DNA of 47,949 nucleotides from Paraphysomonas bandaiensis (taxonomy: Eukaryota > Chrysophyceae): positions 1-47,949 of the forward strand of contig CBFFRP010000441.1 in NCBI GenBank assembly GCA_965644295.1, given 5' to 3'. Below are positions 10,607-20,531 of this stretch, piece after piece (position 1 is the first letter of the stretch; each line of letters starts with the position of its first letter). The position numbers and the translations under genes are program-made. Under the pieces are notes generated by a model. That model searched no databases and was not told the DNA's origin. It was given only the letters and a program-made list of their open reading frames with translations.

Positions 10607-12276
10607 AAGTGAATAAGATGGAGGGGCGGGACGGAATGGGACGGGTTGGGGTGGGATTATAGTATAGTTATATATATATGAGGAGAGATGTACTTATAAC
10701 AACCGCTCCATGTCACTACCTCGTCACTAAGAGGAACGCAGCCCTGACAAAACTGCTGATCAAGAACAATATGACTGTAGTTACGCCGCTGAGCTGACTA
10801 GTATGTTCCTTAGCGTCACTGGAAGGGTGAGTGTGGTATGTTATGTAATCGTACACTGGTACATCCGCAGTGTATACTTCGTATATATTTTCTACGCATT
10901 TCTACTTCTACTGCAACCTATACGTACATCTATATATAGCAATATACAGACTATAATACAGTATACAGTATACAGCATACACACCAATAGGAATACACAT
11001 GTGTGCAGTTTTGTGAAATTATTTTTTGGGTAAATTAAAAACTATATAAATGCCAGTGACACCCATTGAGAGTATCCTGCTGATGTTATACTAGGCGCAC
11101 TTATCTTTCGCCTTTTACTAAAGATAACCGTTGTACAACATCATTATGGCAGCACTATGAATTTTTATTGCCCCATAGGGGTTTCCACCCACCTCCCTCT
11201 ATACATACACTATGACCTTACGCACACACTAACCTAACATGTCATCAATCCAATCTTATGCACACATTTCCATAATATAATCACTATGCAAACCGTATCA
11301 TTTACATCTCAAATAAGCTATCACTACTGCATACTGTTATGAGTTCTAGTGTGTACCTTATCATCACACATCTTACTGAGCCAGAACAACAGTGTGAGTG
11401 AGTTGTCCTGTTGTATTGTGCTATTATTATCCAGTTTCGGTAGAAGCGATTACGATATATATAGACTTAACTGAACTGCCTCTATCAGGAAGTATCAATT
11501 TACTCTTAAGTTTACATGATATGCGAATTACATTACCACCGAGCCACCTTGCCTTAGTTGAACTTACTTCTAAAAGACGAAGACTATTGATTTTTGTATG
11601 GACGTTATACAAAGAGGTCTGGAGTAATTGCATGAATAGCAACGAGCGTGAAAAGTGGCAAATAACCTATCATTTTTTTCCCTGAATATAATTGAAAAAG
11701 ATTTAACTTGCAGATAATCGTGCCTGAAGTGACTAATAGTGGCACTGAGTAGTACCTAATATCTATAAACGTGGCAAGGAATAAATGGTAAGTCGAAATG
11801 AAGATATCAAAGAGTAGTAAGAGAAAGCCAGGCTCAAAAGGGGATAGGGGAATATGTGTTTTCCTAACATTTTCTCTGAAAGATGTACGAATTATCATTT
11901 TCTTCCCTAGATGGGTTTAATATTTATATATACATATATATAATATTCCTGGTTCTTGTACTATCTACAATTTAACGTAACAGTATGTAGCATTATTCTA
12001 TTAGTTAATGTATTGCATATATAGTTATCATAGAGTTGTGATAAAAAATGTAATAAGAAAGTGATCTAATAGCAATACAGTCCAAAACCGCAAACCGCGC
12101 CATAAACCTAGTAATTCTTTGCATCAATATTAGTTAATTCATAAACCGATACACACTAATTTGATATAAACAATGTAATGCAATCAATATATAAGTAAGT
12201 GGATCTGTCTACTTACTGTGGCACTAAGCGAATACAACTATGCATATATTGAAACTTCGTGAAAATGCCGCACTGC
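10607..12276. other. 1.7-kb gene-free stretch
   Basis: The left part is the probable promoter of the minus-strand sensor gene and contains a G-rich block near 10622-10652 followed by TATATATATATG. The rest is AT-rich, with short non-ATG open frames (for example 11398-11685) showing no domain. Nothing else was recognised. Confidence 0.5.
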
Positions 12277-13725
12277 TTATGGCGCCTCCTTAGGTGGATC
12301 ACTGTCGTCTCCAGCAACAGAAGGTTGCTCTGCTGTCGTCTCCTCTTCCAAACTTTTCTGAGAAACTTCTTCCATCTTTTTTCCGGCTTCAGCTTCATCT
12401 GCTGCTGCCTGCTGGCGTTGATTCTCCAATTCTTCGGCTTCTTTATCAGCTCTTTCCTTTTCTGCAATTTCTTTCTCATTCTTTAGTTTGGCTTCCGCCT
12501 CCTCTTTTGCTTTCTCAGCTTCCATCGCTTGTAGTTTCGCTTTCATAGCTTCTACTTCGCGTGCTTGATCTTCCTTCATCTTTGCGCTCTTCGCTCGTTT
12601 GGCTTCAGCCCTAGCCTTACGTGCAGTTTCTGATCAAGTAGCAAAATTACTGGCGCATTACTTTCAGATTCACACATATATCAGTAAAATACATATATAC
12701 CACATAGTTACTGGATGCTGAATGACTGTCGTGTATATGATTCGAATCTACGCACCTATATCAGCTTCTGATTCAATAGATCCTCTGGGTGACGTTCTTC
12801 TTGACGCACTATTGGAATCTTGCTTTTGGCTACCAACTGATGAATCCTTACCGGATACATTTTCTGCATGACTGGCGGGTTGTGTGGACTTTGTAATTTC
12901 CTTCCCATTGCTGTCAATACGAGTAGGGGCGTGGTTATGTACATTTACATCTCCAACTACTACTGCTGTAGGGTCAATTTGAATGGATCGACACGAGATG
13001 TCTCCAAAGACGGATGCGTAACCTCTCAAATGAAGATTTTGGACATTGATATTTCCCACAATTTGACCATCAACAAGTAATGTCTCGATATTTACTATAT
13101 CACCAGTTACTTTTCCTTGAGAGCCAACGATCAGGCTCCCCTGCAATTGAATGATTAAGAGTAAGGAAAATACTTCCGACTTACTTGAGAAATGAGTTTT
13201 CCAGTGAATTGCCCATCAATACGTAGCAAAGTAGAATACTCAAGTTCACCTCTGACAACAACCTTTACACCAATTGTAGTCTCTGGATCCTCTCTCTGCA
13301 AGCATAATAACCATCAACTATGATACAAATGTGTTGCCATAAAGAGACATAATGAACACGTATATCAACTACACTTGATCATCACGCTAACATAATCTAT
13401 ACATCAATGGGAAAAATATTAGATACCCTTACCAGTAAACTACTGGGTGATTTTATTTTTGCCCCATTCGGATTAAAGTGCATATCTTGTGAAATTTGCC
13501 CGTCGTTATTATTGGAGTGTTTGTTGCGGGCAACCTAATCGAAATGTATACAATATGATTATAATCGTGATGATTCAGTCTTATACATCAAATGTGAATG
13601 CATATCGATAAGAAACAGCAACATTGAAATTACGAACGTACATTATGGCCTGCACCATGAACGTTTTCTCTGGGTGGAGGAGGGCTACTTCTCTTTCCTC
13701 GTGGAGGTGGAGCAGGAGTACTCAT
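12277..13725 (-). CDS. Bactofilin with C-terminal charged helical tail
   Basis: Five exons: 13725-13642, 13534-13433, 13295-13185, 13140-12756, 12629-12277; 1035 nt, 344 aa. The N-terminus is Pro/Arg-rich (MSTPAPPPRGKRSSPPPP). Residues about 66-165 show the bactofilin (DUF583) pattern of short beta rungs: VVVRGELEYSTLLRIDGQF, GSLIVGSQGKVTGDI, LLVDGQIVGNI, LHLRGYASVFGDI, and IQIDPTAVVVGDV. The 'G.I.G.I' periodicity is that of a right-handed beta helix which self-assembles into non-polar filaments in bacteria. After a Ser-rich linker, residues about 229-344 form a long Ala/Glu/Lys helix (KARAEAKRAKSAKMKEDQ and on) that should be a coiled coil or single helix. The spliceosomal introns show that it is a resident eukaryotic gene rather than contamination. 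I infer a cytoskeletal or membrane-scaffolding role. Confidence 0.85.
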
Positions 13726-14304
13726 AGCAATATGTTGCAGAGTTTAACAAAGTAATAATGGATCCAAGACAACGGTATTTACACACTAATTAAGAACTCT
13801 AGCTTACTGAAAGCAATTAGCTGGATATCATTTCCACACTTAACGTTATGATAATATTGTGGAAATGAATATGTATGTGTATATATGAGGCTTTTACAGT
13901 TAAGTTCTCTCTGAAACTGAAAACGGCTCTATATACTCTGCATATCAGAGTAACTGTATACCGTATACCGGTATACAGTCGAAGTGTATTGTGGTGGCTA
14001 TGCCCACATGGACATGGATTTATTTATTTAGGTAAAAATATGGTACAAAATTACATATAGAATTCCAAAGAATACAATTGAAAAACGTATTCAATCTTGC
14101 GTAGTGTGAGTCCATGGGGGCATGTATGGTATACTCTGTGAATATTTTCTGTGCACTATATCGCAGAGTTCTTTGATTTAGAGACTGCGCAGAACCGCTG
14201 CCGAACTCAAAAGGCATTATGCGTAGCGTATGAGTAACATCTGTAGGTTTAACTTATGAACACTCTGCTTTGATATCTGGTCAGCAGATAGCAGTATTTA
14301 TAAA
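13726..14304. other. Divergent promoter region, bactofilin / RGS-LOV
   Basis: The genes on either side point away from each other, so both promoters should lie here. Visible features are an alternating GTATACCGTATACCGGTATAC palindromic cluster near 13955-13980 and AT-rich runs. No gene is seen. Confidence 0.5.
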
Positions 14305-15771
14305 ATGGGAAATGCAGGCTCAAAGGAAGTTATATCTACAAATAGACGCGTCATGGCTGCTGATAGTGACCAAGTGAGCGCGGATAGGTGCAGTAGAGGT
14401 TCACACCAGAAAATTAGTACGCCAAAGGAAGGATCAGCTCGAAGTTCATTCGATGAGTCGAACAGTATAAGCGCAGAGATTAACTGTGTGAGGTCTATAT
14501 TGGCTTCAGAGAGTGGTCGATTAGCTTTTATTTCATATATTGTACATTATGCTCTGGACGAAGAAGTTCCTTTTTTTGATACATTGCGGGCATATATATC
14601 AAATAAGAGTGACAACATTGCTGCGGGGGTTATAACCAATTCATACTACGCTCCTGGTGTTATTAATTTTACCGAGGCAGATTGCCACGTGCATGCCTTT
14701 TCGTCACAGCCTAGAGATACATTTGCAATGGGGATGAAAATGACTGTGTTTGATTGTGTAAATTTGTTATTTTGGAGGGAGTGTGATCGGTTTATGAAAA
14801 GTGATTTCTATGCAAAGATTCCAGAGGAAGATCGTTCTGCTGTGAACCTAGACCCTAAAGTGGACCTACACATACGTCATAAAGTGATCCAAAGTGACAC
14901 TGCTATGATACGAGCTGTGGTTGCTATGAGACCCAATAAGCTACATTTATACACCACCCTCGATAATTGGATTGGTCGATTTTTTCAGTCTTTGGAGAAT
15001 TTACCTTTTTCAGTGTCAGTGGCAACTGCACGAACTGATAGACCAGGCTTCCCACTGGTTTATGTAAACAAACAATATGAGACAGAAACTGGTATGTATG
15101 CTGTGAAAAGTCTTTTCACTTTACAAGTTGCACTGTATATTCTACCTTACCACGTATTCTCTTAATTTACCGGAGTAATATGTAATCAATTGTACAGGTT
15201 ACAACCGCCACAATATCACTGGAATCAATTCCAGGTTCCTACAATGTCCTCACACAGAGCAGGATAGTGTCGAAAAAATGAGAGAGGCTTTGAGAGCAGC
15301 TCAGCCGATTCGAGTTGTTGTCACCAACAGGTTATACATGTGTAGCCTTGGACTTTTATCTAAAGTCGTTGATAATGTGAATATACATGATGCAACTATT
15401 ATGGAATTATTGCGCAGTTTGTATACTCATCTCGTTTTAGTGAATGCACTGATGCTATTGGCATTGAATTTCACATGTATGTTATAGATGGCGTACGGGT
15501 GAAACTTTTCTGAATTACGTATCAATGAAGCCTGTGTTCGATCAGAATGCTAGGTACGAGTGAACCTTTATGTAACATGTGTCTTTGTTATATGTGATGC
15601 TTGTATGTGTCATAAAGCCATATCTGATTGTGTTGTTCGTGTAGGTATCGATTTGTTGTGGCAGCTTCCTATCCTTCAAATTCGAGAGTGGCCAATTGCC
15701 ATGAGCTTCAGCTTATCAATGACTTTCTCGACTTGGTTCCCAGTACTGTTCTTTCTGGTGTGGATATATAG
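14305..15771 (+). CDS. RGS-LOV protein with a cysteine-less LOV domain
   Basis: Four exons: 14305-15091, 15198-15330, 15488-15553, 15645-15771; 1113 nt, 370 aa, all junctions in frame. The start MGNAGSKE is a good N-myristoylation signal. Residues about 60-200 match an RGS domain: LASESGRLAFISYIVHY, later VINFTEA, then FWRECDRFMKSDFYAKI, the typical C-terminal helix. Residues about 235-360 match a PAS/LOV domain: GFPLVYVNKQYETETGYNR, then NITGINSRFLQ, then WRTGETFLNYVSMKPVFD. In photoactive LOV domains the motif is N-C-R-F-L-Q, and the Cys forms the flavin adduct. Here it is Ser274 (NSRFLQC). RGS-LOV proteins known from fungi bind membrane lipids in a light-dependent way. This one may sense redox or blue light through flavin reduction, or be light-insensitive. 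The myristoylation site suggests it is already at the membrane. Confidence 0.85.
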
Positions 15772-16360
15772 TATTCAGTTATTGGCTCGTGTCTGACACC
15801 GAAAAGCTGGAAGTGGATAAACCAGCATCTGTTTTATTATTTGAGCAGATATTTTGGGAAGAAAACTAAGAGCAGCACGAATCATATACGCAATGTTGTA
15901 GTTGTTACTCTGTTTATGTCTTGTCTCATATATATCAGTTTTTTTGTAGTATTGATAAACCAATTCTTAGTATGCAAATTGCGTATTATATAATGTGTTG
16001 TATTGTTGTCTAGTGTGTAAAATTGCAACACAGTAATCATATAACTAGATTTGTGCCACACAGCGAAACTTGATTTAGAGTACGAACGACACGAGGAAGA
16101 AGTAGGGTCATTTTTCAGATTATTTTCTCAATTCAGGATATCTAATTGTAATGCATGTCATAGACAAGCAGTCGATTGAGTGCAGACTCGAGATATAGCA
16201 AAGTAAAAATCGCAACGTCATTATAGGTTATAGTAGTATATGTAGGACACTGAGTAGTAGTCAAAAACTTCACAACAGGTAGCATGGTAACTCTGGCGAT
16301 ACAGCCTATCTTAATAAATGTAAGTAAAAGTACAAGTACAGAAGTACATGCATGTGCCTG
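15772..16360. other. Intergenic sequence
   Basis: AT-rich DNA between the RGS-LOV gene and the hAT element. No gene or RNA was recognised. Confidence 0.5.
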
Positions 16361-17157
16361 AACTAAAGCAGGGATAGGGAACAATATATTATATTGCAAT
16401 ATATTGCAAAATATATTGATTGGTGGACTGGTCAAATATTCCATCAATAGTGTTCATGTTGAAAGAGCTCACAATACTATTGCAATATATTGCAATCAAT
16501 ATTATGATAGTCATATAAGAGAAGATTCTCAACTGTAGCGTGAAAAATGGATATAAATAACCGAGAAATTGATTACAACATTACAAAGGATAATGAAGCT
16601 GTTGTTGACTATGCGACTAAAAATCTTCAGTCAGTTCAAAAAATTAAAAAACGTACAGATCCACGAGTCATTAACGGTTGCCTGGCCCTGGTATGTACTT
16701 CCAATACATGGGAACGTCTGTTCAGCACAGCTAAACATATTATATCAGTGTTGCGCAAAAGTATCCATCATCCTACTTAATATGCTGTTGTTTCTGAAAG
16801 TTATTCGACAGTTATGGCCGGATACTAGCATATTCCAATTAATTCTGTGGATGAATATGGTGATGTTGACGTCACCGATGATGACTCAGAGGATGAGGAC
16901 GAGGTGGATTTTTAGTAGCTATAAGCAGCAGTTGGTTTGGTTGTCATGTGATCTTAATGACTAATACTAAAAATGAAATCTACGGATGCGTTTAACCTAC
17001 TGATTAGTCACACTAATATATTGCAATACATTGACAATATATTGCAATATATTGTAATTGTATTGTAGGACCGGTTTAAAAAATTCATCAATACTATTGA
17101 TGGAACGCTATCTAACAATAGTATTGCAATATATTGTTCCCAATCCCTGAACTAAAG
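16361..17157 (+). mobile_element. hAT-family DNA transposon, internally deleted, with 8-bp target duplications
   Basis: The element spans 16369-17149 (781 bp). It begins CAGGGATAGGGAACAATATA and ends with TATTGTTCCCAATCCCTG, terminal inverted repeats that match over about 20 bp with a mismatch or two. Directly outside lies the perfect 8-bp duplication AACTAAAG at 16361-16368 and 17150-17157, the length typical of hAT elements. Subterminal DNA is packed with GCAATATATTGCAAT-like motifs. The interior encodes the end of a hAT transposase (16547-16780): RVINGCLALVCTSNTWERLF followed by STAKHIISVLRK, the dimerisation domain. An acidic tail (DVDVTDDDSEDEDEVDF) in another frame shows decay. It lacks the catalytic core and must be non-autonomous. 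Confidence 0.9.
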
Positions 17158-17711
17158 TATGTACGTGCACTTATCCTGCATTTAAAATCAGCTACATTGT
17201 ACTTGAGTTTTAAAAAAGTTAAAAGGGTCATAGATTGTCTATTCCAGTGTTCCCCTGGTGCTGTATCGAGAACTCCACTGATATGCAAAATCGTGAACAC
17301 TGAATCCCATATATACATACAGCTATTCAACAATACGCCACTTCACACTGATAATTTTGACAGAGGAAATAGAATTTTCCTGACCCTCAATCTATATTCC
17401 GATTAGATTGGGTTGAATTGACTGAAGGTTCATCGATCCACATTCCAACATATCCATGGCATGCATATCTGGATACTCTACAATATCAATTCCATATACA
17501 TGTACCGTATTTTAGTATTCACTTGTGTTTCTCATTTTCAGTTTTATCTGTCGTGCCTATAAAAGATACTATTCGATTCGATTGCATTGTACTGCGGAAG
17601 TTGTTGCTGAAAAAAATGGTTGAGGCGTGAAACAAACACTCACTCGTCCTCAAGTGTGCTACAGGCTCAGCTCAACCGCATTGCTACACACTTGCATTAG
17701 ACTCGAACACC
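17158..17711. other. Intergenic sequence
   Basis: No convincing gene. It should include the promoter of the small gene at 17712. Confidence 0.45.
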
Positions 17712-18285
17712 ATGCTATCCACTGTTTCCAGATCCTTGAGAAGAACTGTTGGCACCCGCTCAAGTAATTATGCTTTCTGTGTTTTAATTGTGCTGACATG
17801 CATACAGTGTGCAGCGCGGCTCCAGTGGCCAGCAAATCGACTGCCCCGAGAGAGATCAACGCCCCTTCTGCAACCATGAGCCAGGTGTTCGATAACCATG
17901 AGCTTGAGAATATGGGTGTACAATACAAGCCTCATACTATTATGTACTGCCCGAGAAACCCCATGACCTTTGATACTGAGAGCCAGGACCCTAAGGATTA
18001 TGTCCTTGCCAAGGTGCCGAAGACTGAGGACTCTCTTGAGTGGGTACTCTCATCTCCCTGCCCAATCCATCAGTTTGATGAGCCCCCGGTAAGTTTTTTT
18101 GCTGGATGTTTTGACACGCCGAACTTATAGTACTCTCTCTGTCTACTACATTACTATTCGGATTTTGCAACTGTGTTATTGAATTTTTCTCTGTTTTTGT
18201 GTTATGGCTTACGTATCTTATTCCACGTATGCAGATTATTGTTGAAATCGAGCACCTTCAAAATCTTTTCTTTGAAGAAGATTAG
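17712..18285 (+). CDS. Small, probably mitochondrial protein of unknown function
   Basis: Three exons: 17712-17763, 17808-18088, 18235-18285; 384 nt, 127 aa, in-frame GT-AG junctions. The N-terminus MLSTVSRSLRRTVGTRSSM has Arg and Ser, no acidic residue, and can form an amphipathic helix, as a mitochondrial presequence does. The mature part is hydrophilic and has no membrane segment. It contains a Pro-rich motif (PHTIMYCPRNPMTFD), then VLAKVPKTEDSLEWVLSSP, CPIHQFDEPP and an acidic C-terminus. Two Cys in CPRNP and CPIH could bind a metal, but the spacing fits no finger I know. I do not recognise the family. Presequence plus compact size suggests a lineage-specific subunit of a mitochondrial complex, which is inference only. 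Confidence 0.7.
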
Positions 18286-19214
18286 GCACATCCGATATCG
18301 TACATGTGTGACGGTGCATACTTGTGCTCCTTACACTTATTCGATTAAGAATTAATGTATAGCGTTCTCCCTTCATGGTGTCGCCACACCTACACTGTTC
18401 TGTGTGAAGGAGAAATATAGTGTCCTTCTTTCAGAGTTAACAAATCCTAGTCTGGTTTGATAATGTAACAATAGCTTTGCCTCGATTACTACGTCTTGTT
18501 CTCATATTCGTAAGCTAGTATGAACGAACAAATAGGGGTTTGGTTCAATTTCGAATGATGAAGATGACTATCTATTAAACGTATGACTATCATTGGCCAG
18601 TCGGACGCAGGAGTGTGTAGGAATCAAGGTTTACCAATATTTACATCATTTTACTCCCTTTCCGTATGTTGTTACTTCTTCATGCTCCATCTATACTTAC
18701 ATCTTAATGTTTTCATTTTTGATACACAACATATACCCCAAAATGGTACGCTGAACTATACAATGTCAGTTAGCAGGACTGGTAGATTAGAATATGTTTT
18801 CCCAAATCACGTTTTCCTAGAAAGAGTGCAGCTAGCCCGCTAGCACTGCATCTTTGTCTGGAGTGCACACTGTTGTTGATCGCAGAGATCAATGGGTAGA
18901 TACAGAATACTAGTAATGAAGATACGACGCTATTACTAGGGAAAGGAGATGTGAAGCCATGTAACTTTTCTTGGGAAACAAGTGCATTCACGCATTCACA
19001 CACAAGCAATCGACTGTTCATCTAAATTAAATTTCAGAGCGTACGAGCGTACACCCAGTGGACTGATGCGCTGCTAAGTTGGTGAGAACTGCTAAAAGCG
19101 ATAGTAAACCATGCTACTACTCTTCTTTTGGCCTACAGCATACTGCTACATTAGTAGTAAATAGTAACTCTCTTCATACTTCATATACAACATACGGAAT
19201 ATCATGTTGTTGAT
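18286..19214. other. Intergenic sequence
   Basis: An open frame at 18583-18843 has no recognisable domain and no intron-consistent partner. I did not call it a gene. Confidence 0.45.
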
Positions 19215-19560
19215 CCCTCACAAAATCGGACGCGCACCTTTTCGTGGTGTTCTAGGGGATATGTACCGAAGATGTCTCTCCGGGAAACTAACGCGAGCCA
19301 CGTATATAGTCAGTAGATATTGTTCTGCCCACTCATAGCTGAATGTTTGTGTGGTGCAAGGGACACTAATAAGCTAATGAGCGTCACTTATGTAGACTAT
19401 GTAGACGTCTTTGGGCCTTGAAGAATATGCAGACGTCCTGGAATGGGCCCACCTAATAATAGGGTATCAGAATTAAGCACTAGTTAGTTAAATTGTTTGC
19501 TACATTAGCTCTGACTCTTACACGCCTATTTCTAATAATCAGACATTCACTACTATACTG
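19215..19560 (+). mobile_element. Dispersed repeat, copy 3, internally deleted
   Basis: It begins CCTCACAAAATCGGACGCGC. The end runs CACGCCTATTTCTAATAATC, then AGACATTCACTACT. The central part present in copies 2 and 5 (between the GGGCCCACC block and TAGTAGGGTATCAGA) is missing, so this copy is about 346 bp against about 450-500 bp. Confidence 0.75.
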
Positions 19561-19739
19561 TTGACTATTATGTTGTAAGTCAATCTTTGATTAGTGAACG
19601 AAAGATTTTTATGCAGGCAAGGAGGTCATGTATTTACGTATATGATGACTCGACATTGCAAAACGGAATCACCTCAGGAGGCTTCATCTGTACTGATCTA
19701 TAGTTTTTTCATCTTCCCGAAGATCTCAGGTGCACTGGA

Positions 19740-20211
19740 TTAGGCACATATACCAACAGTCATCTCTACTACACTTCGTGGTAACTTGAGAGAAAGGATG
19801 AAGTCATCAAGCAAGTTCTCGAGGTTTGCGATGTTAATTAGACATTCCTTTGCCCGATGGAGGTGGGAGGAGTCCCTGCGGGCGTAAACCACTTTATTGG
19901 AAAGTGGCTTGTTTCTGTTCCATTCATCATCAGCAGGCTGTATCCATATTGTCATCTATCCAGCAATCACTGTTGTCGACTCATTACAGTGACTCTGTAA
20001 CTTCTATCTGTCATATATACCGTTCCACTGATTTCCTTGAAAATATCAGTCGAAGACTTAATATGTGAGCACCCTGTGTTCCCCTAGAAGGGTTATTATG
20101 GACTAATGTACAGGAGGGATTCGCTATAGACAATTGTTCGATGAATATGACGCTAGTTTGAGCTCTGAGCGGTATAGATACTCTGCTCTGCTCGTTAATC
20201 AGCCCAGCCAT
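19740..20211 (-). CDS. Small protein of unknown function (113 aa)
   Basis: Three-exon model: 20211-20104, 20056-20021, 19937-19740; 342 nt including the stop. Both introns (47 and 83 nt) are GT-AG and keep frame, and the resulting chain reads smoothly: MAGLINEQSRVSIPLRAQ, LSSTDIFKEISGTPADDEWN, NKVVYARRDSSHLHRAKEC and ANLENLLDDFILSLKLPRSV. The second half is predicted to be helical and amphipathic, with no membrane segment and no signal peptide. It sits head to head with the membrane protein gene at 20532 and may share its promoter. I do not recognise the family. Frame conservation over three exons is the main evidence, and the middle exon is only 36 nt. Confidence 0.5.
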
Positions 20212-20531
20212 AGCTATGGATGATATCTTGGATTAATAATACGCATTGTATTTTCAGTATTATAGTAGAAGCTATACTGCTGTATTCTCTGCTGTATTCA
20301 TGATAAGAGTGCTGTATGATACTGTATATGTATGTATGACTGCTCAGGACTAATTAACTAACACACAGCTGAGCTCAGCTCCGCACTGTATAGTTAACTC
20401 TGAACTCAGAGGACGTGGATATGTTAAACAATTACTGATGTGATTCTCTCCCTATTCTAATCTTATTGTATCTTTATTCGGCGGAGTGATTAGAGAGCAG
20501 TAGAGTAACTAGACTCTAAGTGAGAGAAGCC
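20212..20531. promoter_or_regulatory. Short divergent promoter region
   Basis: 320 bp separate two oppositely transcribed genes. The sequence has several TGTATGATACTGTATATGTATG-like AT stretches and AGCTGAGCTCAGCTCCG, an imperfect palindrome near 20369-20385. This is a regulatory role by position only. Confidence 0.4.

Noticed and set aside
11398-11898. Open frames on both strands
   Set aside because: Non-ATG starts, no domain, no intron-consistent extension.
12277-13725. Bacterial contamination or very recent transfer for the bactofilin
   Set aside because: Four in-frame spliceosomal introns of the same type as neighbouring genes, and base composition like the surroundings.
18583-18843. 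86-codon open frame
   Set aside because: Leu/Phe/Tyr-rich translation typical of AT-rich non-coding DNA; no homology recognised.
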